Shown: in pieces, positions 33,133-41,439 of the stretch
Position numbering within the stretch: position 1 is the first letter of the stretch
Layout: each line of letters opens with the position of its first letter
NCBI RefSeq assembly: GCF_003860125.1
Contig: NZ_RQYL01000006.1
Location: 1 to 64,000, forward strand
Source of the DNA: Fretibacterium sp. OH1220_COT-178
GTDB taxonomy: Bacteria; Synergistota; Synergistia; Synergistales; Aminobacteriaceae
Length of the DNA stretch: 64,000 nt
Direction of reading: 5' to 3'
Notes under the pieces: generated by a model
Told to the model about the DNA's origin: nothing
What the model saw: only the letters and a program-made list of their open reading frames with translations
Databases searched by the model: none
Program-made: the position numbers and the translations under genes

Positions 33133-35778
33133 ATGGCGGAGAAGTTCATCTACAGCTTGAAGGAAGGAAAGGGCGATCAGAAGCTGCTTCTGGGGGGCAA
33201 GGGGGCCAATCTCTGCCAGATGGTGCAGAGCGGACTTCCCGTGCCGCCCGGCTTCATCCTGACGACCGAGGTCTGCCGCAGGTACATGGAGGACCCCGGG
33301 ATCATGGATGCGGTCTGGGATGGGGTCAAAAGCTCCATCAAGGAGTTGGAGAAGGACACCGGCAAGGGGTTCGACGACAAAAAAAATCCGCTCTTGGTCT
33401 CGGTGCGCTCGGGCGCGCCCATCTCCATGCCGGGTATGATGGAGACGATCCTCAACCTGGGGCTGAACGACGACACCGTCGAGGGGCTGGCCTCCGTCTC
33501 CGGCAACCGCCGCTTCGCGTTCGACAGCTACCGCCGTTTCATCCAGATGTTCGGCGGCGTCGTGGACGAGGTGGACTCCGATCGGTTCGAGCACGCCCTC
33601 ACGGCCTGCAAGAAGGGGCTTGGGGTCTCCCAGGACTTCGAGATCCCGGCCGAGGCGCTCGAGAAGCTGGTGGCCGAGTTCAAGAAGATCTACAGGGACG
33701 CCACCGGACGGGACTTCCCGACCGATCCTTGGGAGCAGCTCCGCAGGGCCATCGAGGCCGTGTTCAAGAGCTGGAACATCCCGCGCGCCGTCACCTACCG
33801 CAAGATCAACAAGATCCCGGACGACCTGGGCACGGCGGTCAACGTCATCTCCATGATCTTCGGCAACCTGGGCGACGACTGCGGCACGGGCGTCTGCTTC
33901 ACGCGCAACCCGTCCGACGGCGAGAACAAGCTGTACGGCGAGTTCCTCATTAACGCGCAAGGTGAAGATGTCGTCGCGGGCATCCGCACCCCCATGCCGA
34001 TCAGCCAGCTGGAGGGCGCCATGCCCGAGATCTACAAGGAGCTCTGCCGGCTGACGAGCCAGCTGGAGAAGTCCTACAGGGAGATGCAGGACATCGAGTT
34101 CACCATCGAGCGCGGCAAGCTTTTCCTGCTCCAGACCCGCACGGGCAAGAGGACCGCGGCGGCGGCGGTGAAGATCGCCATGGACATGGTGGACGAGGGG
34201 CTGATCGACACCAGAACGGCCGTGTCCCGCGTGACGCCCGAGCAGGTGGAGCAGCTGCTGCACCGTCAGGTGGACAAGAACGCGCCGCAGGAGGTTCTGG
34301 CGGCGGGCCTGCCCGCCTCGCCGGGCGCCAGCGTGGGGATGCTGGTCTTCACTGCCGACGAGGCCGAGGACTGGGCGCATCAGGGCAAGCCCGTCATCCT
34401 GGCGCGGCCGGAGACCTGCCCGGACGACATTCACGGGCTTTTTGCGGCCGGTGCCGTCGTCACGAGCCGTGGAGGTATGACCAGCCACGCCGCGGTCGTC
34501 GCGCGCGGCATGGGCAAACCGGCGGTCTGCGGCTGCGAGGAGATGGCGATCGACCTGGACGCCGAGACCCTCACCAGCCGGGGAAAGACGTTCCGGAAGG
34601 GCGACTACGTGACGGTCGACGGCTCTTCGGGCCGCATCCTCGTGGGGCAGGTTCCGCTGATCGAGGCGACCTTCTCCGAGGATTTCAAGAAGCTGCTCTC
34701 CTGGGCCGACGAGGCGGCCGAGCAGGAGGTCTGGGCCAACGCGGACACGCCGGAGGACGCGCGCCGCGCCCGCGAGTTCGGGGCCAGGGGGATCGGCCTC
34801 TGCCGCACCGAGCACATGTTCATGGCCACGGATCGGCTGCCGGTGATGCAGCGCCTGGTCGTGGCCGAGACCCTGGAGGAGCGCGTCGCGGCCCTGGACA
34901 AATTGAAGGTCATGCAGAAGGACGATTTCGTCGGGATCTTCAAGGCGATGGACGGGTACCCGGTCATCGTCCGCCTGCTCGATCCGCCCCTGCACGAATT
35001 TCTTCCCAAGGAGTCGGCCCTGCTGGAGGAGCTGGGAGATTTGGAGCAGAAGGGCGGCGGGGCCTCGCCCGAGGCCGAGAAGCTGCGCCGGACCCTCAAC
35101 AAGGCGTACCAGCTGCACGAGGCCAACCCGATGCTCGGTTTCCGCGGCTGCCGCCTGGGCATGGTCTACCCCGAGATCTACGAGATGCAGATCAACGCCA
35201 TCTTCGAGGCCGTGGCGGAGCTGACGAAGGCCGGCGTCAAGGTGAGCCCGGAGGTGATGATCCCGCTGGTGGGAACCCGGGCGGAGATGAAGTTCTTCCG
35301 CGAGATGGCGGACCGCATCGCCGGCGAGGTCATGAAGGCCTCCGGGGTGAAGTTCTCCTACCTCGTCGGGACGATGATCGAGGTTCCGCGCGCAGCCATC
35401 GTGGCCGACCAGCTGGCCGAGTACGCGCAGTTCTTCAGCTTCGGGACCAACGACCTGACCCAGACGACCTTCGGCTATTCGCGCGACGACGCCGAGGGCA
35501 AGTTCCTGTTCCAGTACATCGACAAGGGCGTGTTCAAGGAGAACCCCTTCAGCGAGCTGGATCGGGACGGGGTTGGCGGCTTGATGCGGATCGCGGTGGA
35601 GAGGGGCCGGAGCGTCGATCCGAAACTGTCGGTCGGGATCTGCGGGGAGCACGGCGGCAACCCGTCCTCGATCGCCTTCTGCCACTCCATCGACATGAAC
35701 TACGTGAGCTGCTCGCCCTTCCGCGTGCCCGTGGCTCGCGTAGCCGCGGCCCACGCCGCGATGGGTACGCTGAAGTAG
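33133..35778 (+). CDS. ppdK: Pyruvate, phosphate dikinase
   Basis: 881-residue enzyme interconverting pyruvate + ATP + Pi with PEP + AMP + PPi. The ATP-grasp N-terminal domain starts FIYSLKEGKGDQKLLLGGKGANL. The swivelling phosphohistidine domain has GGMTSHAAVVARGMGKPAVCG with the catalytic His near residue 454. The C-terminal PEP-binding barrel has GIGLCRTEHMF, MLGFRGCRLG and GICGEHGGNP with the catalytic Cys. Length and motifs are standard. ATG at 33133 follows TGAGGAGTGGG. PPi made here could feed the membrane pyrophosphatase encoded at 43567. Confidence 0.97.
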   Translation: MAEKFIYSLKEGKGDQKLLLGGKGANLCQMVQSGLPVPPGFILTTEVCRRYMEDPGIMDAVWDGVKSSIKELEKDTGKGFDDKKNPLLVSVRSGAPISMPGMMETILNLGLNDDTVEGLASVSGNRRFAFDSYRRFIQMFGGVVDEVDSDRFEHALTACKKGLGVSQDFEIPAEALEKLVAEFKKIYRDATGRDFPTDPWEQLRRAIEAVFKSWNIPRAVTYRKINKIPDDLGTAVNVISMIFGNLGDDCGTGVCFTRNPSDGENKLYGEFLINAQGEDVVAGIRTPMPISQLEGAMPEIYKELCRLTSQLEKSYREMQDIEFTIERGKLFLLQTRTGKRTAAAAVKIAMDMVDEGLIDTRTAVSRVTPEQVEQLLHRQVDKNAPQEVLAAGLPASPGASVGMLVFTADEAEDWAHQGKPVILARPETCPDDIHGLFAAGAVVTSRGGMTSHAAVVARGMGKPAVCGCEEMAIDLDAETLTSRGKTFRKGDYVTVDGSSGRILVGQVPLIEATFSEDFKKLLSWADEAAEQEVWANADTPEDARRAREFGARGIGLCRTEHMFMATDRLPVMQRLVVAETLEERVAALDKLKVMQKDDFVGIFKAMDGYPVIVRLLDPPLHEFLPKESALLEELGDLEQKGGGASPEAEKLRRTLNKAYQLHEANPMLGFRGCRLGMVYPEIYEMQINAIFEAVAELTKAGVKVSPEVMIPLVGTRAEMKFFREMADRIAGEVMKASGVKFSYLVGTMIEVPRAAIVADQLAEYAQFFSFGTNDLTQTTFGYSRDDAEGKFLFQYIDKGVFKENPFSELDRDGVGGLMRIAVERGRSVDPKLSVGICGEHGGNPSSIAFCHSIDMNYVSCSPFRVPVARVAAAHAAMGTLK

Positions 35779-35800
35779 GCCACGCCTGTCCTTCGCGAAG

Positions 35801-35839
35801 GAGGAGGCCGCTCAGGGGCGGCCTCCTCTCGTGATTTTT
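35801..35839 (+). terminator. Terminator after ppdK
   Basis: GAGGAGGCCGC (35801-35811) pairs with GCGGCCTCCTC (35818-35828), an 11-bp stem with a 6-nt loop, then TCGTGATTTTTA. Confidence 0.75.
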
Positions 35840-36159
35840 AGGGAATGATGCCGTAGTTTTGACGGCGAATCGCATTGATCCAAGCGGCAATTGCTCGCCT
35901 TCCCCGATGGGATGACCGCTGAAGCTCCTGATGAAACCCCTGCGTCCGGCAACGCAAATCAAGGATTTACTGTCTCACTTATGCCGGGGTAGGGCCAGGC
36001 CGCCAGCGATTTCCCGAAGGGGAGAACTGTCTAGTTCGGCTGGTTTCTTCATCAGGTACCGAGCGAAGTGAGGCTCCGGGCCGGAGATGGTATCATACGC
36101 AACGTAGGGAACCGGCCGAATTGGAACGCCGGAATCTCGCGTGCAGAGGAGGTTGCAAG
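35838..36159. other. Gene-free region with a possible decayed coding fragment
   Basis: No intact gene is supported. On the minus strand, 35975-35838 is open for about 45 codons and ends AIAAWINAIRRQNYGIIP, which looks protein-like and could be the decayed end of an old gene; it has no start or ribosome-binding site. TATCAT at about 36088-36093 may be a -10 for the following selenoprotein gene, without a clear -35. Confidence 0.3.
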
Positions 36160-36774
36160 ATGAGTCTCAAGGAGAAGCTGGACAAGCATCGAGCGGCCAT
36201 GCCCTCGCGCTTCACCGAGGAGCAGCGGCAGGTCATGGGGCATTTCAAGGAGACCGTGGCCGCGGCGGTGCGCAGGGTGCCGAAGGTCGGGGACCTCCTG
36301 CCCCCCCTTCCGATGAAGGGGGCAGAGAAGGCCCAAAGGGAATTCAAGCGGCTGGTGCTGGTCTTTTTCAGGGGCGCGTGGTGAGGATACTGCGTCCTGC
36401 AGTTGCAGGACTATAACGCCGCCCTCGAGGCGTTCCACGCCAAGGATACGGAGGTGGTCGCCCTCTCTCCGATGACGGAGGCGCAGACCGCCGCCCTGGC
36501 CGGGAGGCTGGGCCTCGGATTTCCGATCCTGAGCGACCTCCACAACGCCTATGCCCGCAGGCTCGACCTGCTTTTCGAGATCGAGCCCGCGGTACGGGAG
36601 ATCTACATGTCCCGGGGCCTGAGCCTTCCGGAGTACGACGGGGACGAGAGCTGGGAGCTCCCCGTCACCGCGGTATTCGTGACGGACGAGAACCGAAAGG
36701 TCCTCTACGCGTGGACGGAGTCGGACTACACCCAGAGGCCCGATCCCGAGGAGCTGCTGGCGGCCCTCGACTGA
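36160..36774 (+). CDS. Peroxiredoxin-like selenoprotein (in-frame UGA read as Sec75)
   Basis: 204 residues if UGA at 36382-36384 is decoded as selenocysteine. The reading frame is the same on both sides of the UGA and joins LVLVFFRGAW-U-GYCVLQLQDYN, exactly where peroxiredoxin-like (AhpC/TSA) family proteins have a W-C-P-Y-C-type active site. Sec75 replaces the first, peroxidatic-type Cys; Cys78 remains. The second half is collinear with the family: VVALSPMTEAQ, FPILSDLHNAYARRLDL and a C-terminal YTQRPDPEELLAAL. A perfect 7-bp hairpin follows the UGA. ATG at 36160 has GGAGG 7 nt upstream and a strong terminator follows, so the gene looks like a functional monocistron rather than a pseudogene. 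It should reduce peroxides or related substrates in the cytoplasm. No Sec machinery genes are in the window. Confidence 0.82.
36382..36411 (+). promoter_or_regulatory. Candidate bacterial SECIS element with Sec-UGA
   Basis: UGA at 36382-36384 is followed, 9 nt later, by GTCCTGC (36394-36400), loop AGTT (36401-36404) and GCAGGAC (36405-36411): a perfect 7-bp stem. The small apical loop with G and U lies 16 nt past the UGA, within the spacing known for SelB-binding bacterial SECIS hairpins. It is part of the coding sequence. Confidence 0.72.
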
Positions 36775-36830
36775 CGCGCCGGCGGGCCAGTCGCGCACCT
36801 GCGCCCGTTCGCAGACCGGGGAATGCCTTG

Positions 36831-36869
36831 GACGACCGTTCTTCCGAGAGGGAGGGGCGGTCGTCTTTT
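36831..36869 (+). terminator. Terminator after the selenoprotein gene
   Basis: GACGACCG (36831-36838) and CGGTCGTC (36858-36865) form an 8-bp stem, followed by TTTTC. Confidence 0.75.
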
Positions 36870-36940
36870 CATCGCGTTTCAATACTATGATTTAGCGAGT
36901 TACCGTGATAAAATCCTCCCTCGGAAGGAGGCGATCGGCA

Positions 36941-38239
36941 ATGGAGGTCTTCAAGGCGGGGGCTGCTTCCCCCGAGGAGCTGGATGCGGGGCTGCGGGAG
37001 CGGGTGGCGGCGATCGTCGAGGACGTGCGCCGTCATGGGGACGAGGCCCTGGCTCGCCTCGAGGCGGAGCTGGGGGGCAATTCCCGACGGGCGCTGCGCG
37101 TTTCGGGGGCGGAGGTCGAGGCGGCCTATCGCGAGGTCCCGGAGGAGGATCTGGAGGACATCCGTCGGGCGGCGCGGAACATCCGCGCTTTTGCCGAGGC
37201 CCAGAGGGGCACGCTGCAGGAGCTCCGGGACGTATCCCCCGTGCCCGGAGTGTTCCTGGGACATCGCGTGATTCCCGTACGTTCGTGCTGCTGCTACGTT
37301 CCGGGCGGTTCCTACCCGCTGTATTCCACGGCCCTGATGCTGGCGATCCCCGCGAAGGTCGCCGGGGTTCGGCGCGTTGCTGCCTGCTCGCCCGTCGTGA
37401 GGGAAACCGACGCGATCCACCCGAGGACCCTGGTCGCCATGGACATCGCCGGGGTGGACGAGGTCTATGCCCTTGGAGGGGCCCAGGCGGTCGCGGCCTT
37501 CGCCTGGGGCACGCCGCAGATTCCGTCCGTGGATCTCGTCGTGGGGCCGGGCAACCGCTACGTCGCGGAGGCGAAGCGCCAATGCTACGGCCGGGTGGGG
37601 ATCGACTTCGTCGCGGGGCCCAGCGAGGTGCTGATCCTCGCGGACCGCTCCGCCGATGCCGAGCTGATCGCGATGGACCTGCTGGCCCAGTGCGAACACG
37701 ACCGGACGGCCAGGGGCGTCCTGGTGACGACGGACCGGGGGCTGGCGGAGCGGGTGGCGTCGGCCGTGGAGCGCCGTCTGGAGGAGCTCGGGACGGCGGA
37801 GATCGCCCGCCGTTCCTGGGAGGACTGCGGGGAGATCGTCCTCGCGGACTCCCTTGAAGAGGCCGTCGCCATCGCTAACGAGCGGGCGCCGGAGCACCTG
37901 GAGGTCCAGACGGAGAACGCCGAGGCGCTGACGGAGGCTCTTTACAATTACGGATCGCTCTTTGTGGGGCCCTACACGGCGGAGGTCTTCGGGGATTACG
38001 CCTCCGGGACCAACCACACCCTTCCCACGCAGCGGGCCGCCCGCTACACGGGCGGGGTCTGGGTGGGGACGTTTCTGAAGGTCTGCACCCACCAGAGGCT
38101 GACGCGCGAGGGAATGGAGGCCCTGGCGCCCCTGGTCTCCCGTCTTGCCTGGGGCGAGGGGCTGGCCGCCCACGCTTTGGCGGCGGAGGGGCGTCTGGAA
38201 CGGTTCGGAAGCTCGAGGGAGGGATCGAAGAATGGGTAG
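36941..38239 (+). CDS. hisD: Histidinol dehydrogenase family protein
   Basis: 432 residues, standard length for HisD. The zinc and catalytic residues of characterised HisD enzymes can be placed: LLAQCEHD (Gln, His ligands), APEHLEV (catalytic Glu-His pair), GDYASGTNHTLPT (Asp ligand) and EGLAAHALA (His ligand). The segment SCCCYVPGGSYPLYST holds three consecutive cysteines where GLYVPGG-type sequence is usual. ATG at 36941 has AGGAGG 8 nt upstream. No other histidine genes are nearby; the partner overlapping by 8 nt is an amino acid permease. An amino-alcohol dehydrogenase with another substrate is therefore possible. Confidence 0.85.
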   Translation: MEVFKAGAASPEELDAGLRERVAAIVEDVRRHGDEALARLEAELGGNSRRALRVSGAEVEAAYREVPEEDLEDIRRAARNIRAFAEAQRGTLQELRDVSPVPGVFLGHRVIPVRSCCCYVPGGSYPLYSTALMLAIPAKVAGVRRVAACSPVVRETDAIHPRTLVAMDIAGVDEVYALGGAQAVAAFAWGTPQIPSVDLVVGPGNRYVAEAKRQCYGRVGIDFVAGPSEVLILADRSADAELIAMDLLAQCEHDRTARGVLVTTDRGLAERVASAVERRLEELGTAEIARRSWEDCGEIVLADSLEEAVAIANERAPEHLEVQTENAEALTEALYNYGSLFVGPYTAEVFGDYASGTNHTLPTQRAARYTGGVWVGTFLKVCTHQRLTREGMEALAPLVSRLAWGEGLAAHALAAEGRLERFGSSREGSKNG

Positions 38240-39725
38240 CGGCATGGAGAGGGCCGGGGCACGGCTGAAGCGTTCGTTCGGGATGAGGGAGGCGGTGACG
38301 ATCACCGTCGGAACGGTCATCGGGGTGGGGCTTTTCACCGTCGGGGCCAACGTCGTGGGGCTCATGGGGGCGGCGGTCATCCTGCCGACGCTCGTCGCCA
38401 TGCTCGTCAGCGTCTATCCCGCGCTGCTCTATGCCGAGATGGGCGCGGCCCTGCCCTATGCGGGGGGAACCTACAAGTATGCCTCGCTCGGGCTGAGCAA
38501 GCCGATGGGGATGCTGGCCGCCTGGAACTTCATCATCTCGTTGGTGGCCGTCACCAGCGGCGAGGCCCTGGCCTTCAGCTTCTACCTGAAGACGGCGTTC
38601 CGGGCTCTGGGGTGGGAGCTGCCCCTGAGCGACATCGCGGTCGCCTGTCTGGTGGTGGCGGTCTTCATCGTGACGAACGTCCGCGGCGTCGAGATAACGG
38701 GACGCCTCCAGAACGGCTTCATGTTCTTTTTCTGGGGCGTGGCCCTCGTCTGGTTCCTGATGATGATCCCCAACGTCCGCCTGCCCTACTTCGCCAAACT
38801 GCCCGATTACGTCGACTTCCGCCCCGCGTCCTTCATCGGGGCCGTAGCCATGATCTGGTGGTGCTTCGCCGGCTTCGAGACCTGCTGCGCCATGGGCGAG
38901 GAGATCCGGTACCCGCAGATCAACATCCCGCGCGCCCTCTTTCTGGCGCCCTTCATCGTGTTTGCGGTGAACGCCCTTTTCCAGTGGTTCATGGTCGGGA
39001 TCGTCCCCACGGAGAGGCTGATCGAGCTCTCCACGGCGGAGGCACCCTATGCCGATGCCATGTCCATCGCGGGGTTTGTCGGCATCCCCCTTCTGACCCT
39101 GGCCCTCGGCATCGCCTTCGGGGGCGATTTTTCGACGCTGAATGCCAGCATCGCCGTCCCCCCGCGCTACCTCTTCACCATGGCCCGCGACGGAGCCGTG
39201 CCCCGGTTCTTCGCTGCGGTGCACCCCGGATACCGCACGCCCTGGGTGGCGATCGTGGCCCTGGGGCTGCTCTCGATAGCGCTGATCGCGACCGGATCGA
39301 TCGTCTACATTGCCTCGCTGAGCCTCTTCGCCGATCTTTTCTACTACGTGATCGGCATCGTCGCGTCCATGGGGCTTCGGGTGAGGCACCCCCACCTCAG
39401 GCGTCCCTACAGGGCGCCCGCGATAGCGGTCGGGGCGCCGGCCAGTGCCGTGATCTACATCGTCATGATGACCCAGCTGAACCGGGAGGCGTTCTGGACC
39501 GGCACCCTATGGTGCGTTCTCGGCCTCGTCGTCTTCAAGCTCTGCCAGGACCGGTACGGCCGTGCGGGGGACGAGCCCCTGACCTCCGGGGTCCTGTCCG
39601 AGGAGGAGCCGGATGCGGCGGAAAGGCGGGCCATGGACCGGGAGTACAGACGCTGGTGCCTCGCGACGGCCGCGGCGGCCACGGTGGCCCTGGCCCTTTA
39701 CGGGATTCCGTATCTGATGGGGTAG
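38232..39725 (+). CDS. APC-family amino acid permease
   Basis: 497-residue polytopic protein of the amino acid-polyamine-organocation superfamily. The first helix VTITVGTVIGVGLFTVGANV has the typical G-[S/T/V]-x-I-G-x-G-x-[F/I] substrate loop; IWWCFAGFETCCAMGEEIRYP and ALGIAFGGDFSTLNASIAVPPRYLFTMARDG match helices 6 and 8. Twelve membrane segments are visible, with a charged cytoplasmic loop before the last helix. Its start overlaps hisD, suggesting that it imports the substrate of that dehydrogenase; the specificity is unknown. A stem TCGGCCGC/GCGGCCGA after the stop lacks a T-tract. Confidence 0.9.
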   Translation: MGSGMERAGARLKRSFGMREAVTITVGTVIGVGLFTVGANVVGLMGAAVILPTLVAMLVSVYPALLYAEMGAALPYAGGTYKYASLGLSKPMGMLAAWNFIISLVAVTSGEALAFSFYLKTAFRALGWELPLSDIAVACLVVAVFIVTNVRGVEITGRLQNGFMFFFWGVALVWFLMMIPNVRLPYFAKLPDYVDFRPASFIGAVAMIWWCFAGFETCCAMGEEIRYPQINIPRALFLAPFIVFAVNALFQWFMVGIVPTERLIELSTAEAPYADAMSIAGFVGIPLLTLALGIAFGGDFSTLNASIAVPPRYLFTMARDGAVPRFFAAVHPGYRTPWVAIVALGLLSIALIATGSIVYIASLSLFADLFYYVIGIVASMGLRVRHPHLRRPYRAPAIAVGAPASAVIYIVMMTQLNREAFWTGTLWCVLGLVVFKLCQDRYGRAGDEPLTSGVLSEEEPDAAERRAMDREYRRWCLATAAAATVALALYGIPYLMG

Positions 39726-39873
39726 ATTGGGACCTTTTCAGTCCTTCGTCGGCCGCCGGTTCGGGGAGCGGCCGAAGCACGATGCACGAGGCCCTAAGGA
39801 GTGAGCCCGCCACCCTTTTGGTAAGCTCGGAATCCCGGAGCGGATGCCGTGGTCCATAGCTCGTGTCGCTTCT

Positions 39874-41340
39874 CTATTGGCTCTGAGGCCAAGGACACTG
39901 GGGACAACAGGAGCGACCGCCGTCCCGCCCCGACAGGTTCGGACGAAACGCGTCGGGCATCTCCGCGAGCTTGAAGTTGTTCTTCGTGCTTTTCTTCACC
40001 TCGTACATCGCGCTGTCCGCCATGTAAATGTAGTCGTTCAGCTTTTTGTATTGAGTCGGAACGCCGCAGCAGTATCCCTGCGAGAGCGTTACGATATCCG
40101 ACACCTGCGAATAGGCGTGCGGCACACGTTTTTCAAGGACCCTGTCCTTGATCTCCTTTGCGATCGCCTCCAGCGCGTCACGGCCGAGGCCGTTGCAGAC
40201 GATGAGAAATTCGTCGCCGCCGAAGCGTGCGCAGAAGGCCTTGGTCTTCCGCTCGACGTCCTTGAGAATCCCGGCCAGCATGGCGATGCATTCGTCGCCG
40301 GCCCGATGGCCGTAGTTGTCGTTGAAGGGCTTGAAGAAGTCGATGTCCATGATGCCCACCGCGAGGGGACTGCCGTTTTTGTAGCAGTCCTCGAAGACCT
40401 CCTCGAAGTGGCGGTTCAGGCCGAAACGGTTGGCCAGGCCCGTAAGCTGGTCGATCTCGGAGTTCCTGCGCAGAATCTCCTTTTCCCTCAGGGAGTCGAC
40501 CATGTGATTGATCTCCGTGACCAGCATCCCCATCTCGTCCCTGGAACGGGAGACGAGCGGTTCGTCCGGGATGCTGCCCTCCTCGATGATCTTCAAATAG
40601 TTCACGATTTTGTTGATCATGGAGATCCAGCGGTTGGCGGAGAGAAACAGAATGCCGCCGAGAAGGAGAATGGCCGCGGTCATGCCGATGGACATCATTC
40701 TTACGATCTCCCGGACGTGACGCTGCAGCTCGGAGATGTTGCGGCCGACGACGATTGCCCCCACGATATTGCCGTCCTTGTCCCTCAGCGCGTTGTAGCG
40801 GCAATAGATCATGCCTCCGGCGACGTTCGCCTCGCCCTCGTAAAAGCCTTTTTCGTCGAGAGCGTCCGCCACTTGTTTGTCGATGTAGGTGCCGACGATG
40901 GACTGCCCGTTGGGGTCCTTCGTGCTGCCGGCGACCCGCAGATAATGTCCCTGGCGGTAGCCTTTTTGCGTGGCCGTTCCTTCGACATAGCCGAGCCCTT
41001 CGCCGTTGCGCTTGATGAAGACGTAGGAAAACGTGCCCGTCTTGCGTTCGTGCTCCAGGAAGGGCCTGAAATTCGCCATCGCCTCCGTCCCGTCGCCGAT
41101 CGGGGTATCGCCCCGATAGATCGCGTCGGATTTGATATTCCAGTCTCCGCTGCCGATCAGGTCCTCGATGTAGTTGATGTCTGCAACCAGCCTGTTCGCG
41201 ATCAGGGTTTCCTCCATTTGCATGAGGACCTTCCGCATGATCCCGAAAATCGAAGCGACCGTCAGAACGCTGAAGAAAAGCAGCAAGATGACGAACTTGA
41301 ATCGGAGACTTCTGAAGCGCAGGGCTTTTATGAACGTCAA
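39874..41340 (-). CDS. Membrane-anchored diguanylate cyclase (cache-type sensor + HAMP + GGDEF)
   Basis: 488 residues. A transmembrane helix (about 12-32) precedes a periplasmic single-cache-like sensor (about 35-190), a second helix (LLLGGILFLSANRWI), a HAMP-like linker (SRSRDEMGMLVTEINHMVDSL) and a GGDEF domain with DQLTGLANRFGLN, DIDFFKPFNDNYGH and an intact FGGDEFLIV site. It should make c-di-GMP in response to a periplasmic ligand. The start is taken as TTG at 41340, with GGGGAG 10 nt upstream. The ATG at 41409 would lie upstream of a TATACT -10 on this strand (41395-41400). The Cys/Pro-rich C-terminal tail is unusual. Confidence 0.85.
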   Translation of the reverse strand: MTFIKALRFRSLRFKFVILLLFFSVLTVASIFGIMRKVLMQMEETLIANRLVADINYIEDLIGSGDWNIKSDAIYRGDTPIGDGTEAMANFRPFLEHERKTGTFSYVFIKRNGEGLGYVEGTATQKGYRQGHYLRVAGSTKDPNGQSIVGTYIDKQVADALDEKGFYEGEANVAGGMIYCRYNALRDKDGNIVGAIVVGRNISELQRHVREIVRMMSIGMTAAILLLGGILFLSANRWISMINKIVNYLKIIEEGSIPDEPLVSRSRDEMGMLVTEINHMVDSLREKEILRRNSEIDQLTGLANRFGLNRHFEEVFEDCYKNGSPLAVGIMDIDFFKPFNDNYGHRAGDECIAMLAGILKDVERKTKAFCARFGGDEFLIVCNGLGRDALEAIAKEIKDRVLEKRVPHAYSQVSDIVTLSQGYCCGVPTQYKKLNDYIYMADSAMYEVKKSTKNNFKLAEMPDAFRPNLSGRDGGRSCCPQCPWPQSQ

Positions 41341-41439
41341 GTTTTCGAGCTCCCCGTCCTTTGAAAATATGGGCCGTCTGAGGCAAATGCGCCTAGTATA
41401 CTCCCACATCCCCTTGGAATCGATCCCTCGAACTCCGTA

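Noticed and set aside
32800-35754. A 984-codon minus-strand open frame
   Set aside because: It is antisense to ppdK, whose motifs are unambiguous. The composition (Val/His/Asp/Gln runs) is a GC-bias artefact.
36160-36774. Reading the peroxiredoxin-like gene as a nonsense pseudogene or two genes
   Set aside because: The halves are collinear and in the same frame, the UGA is exactly at the active-site Cys position, a SECIS-like hairpin follows, and no second ribosome-binding site precedes the downstream half.
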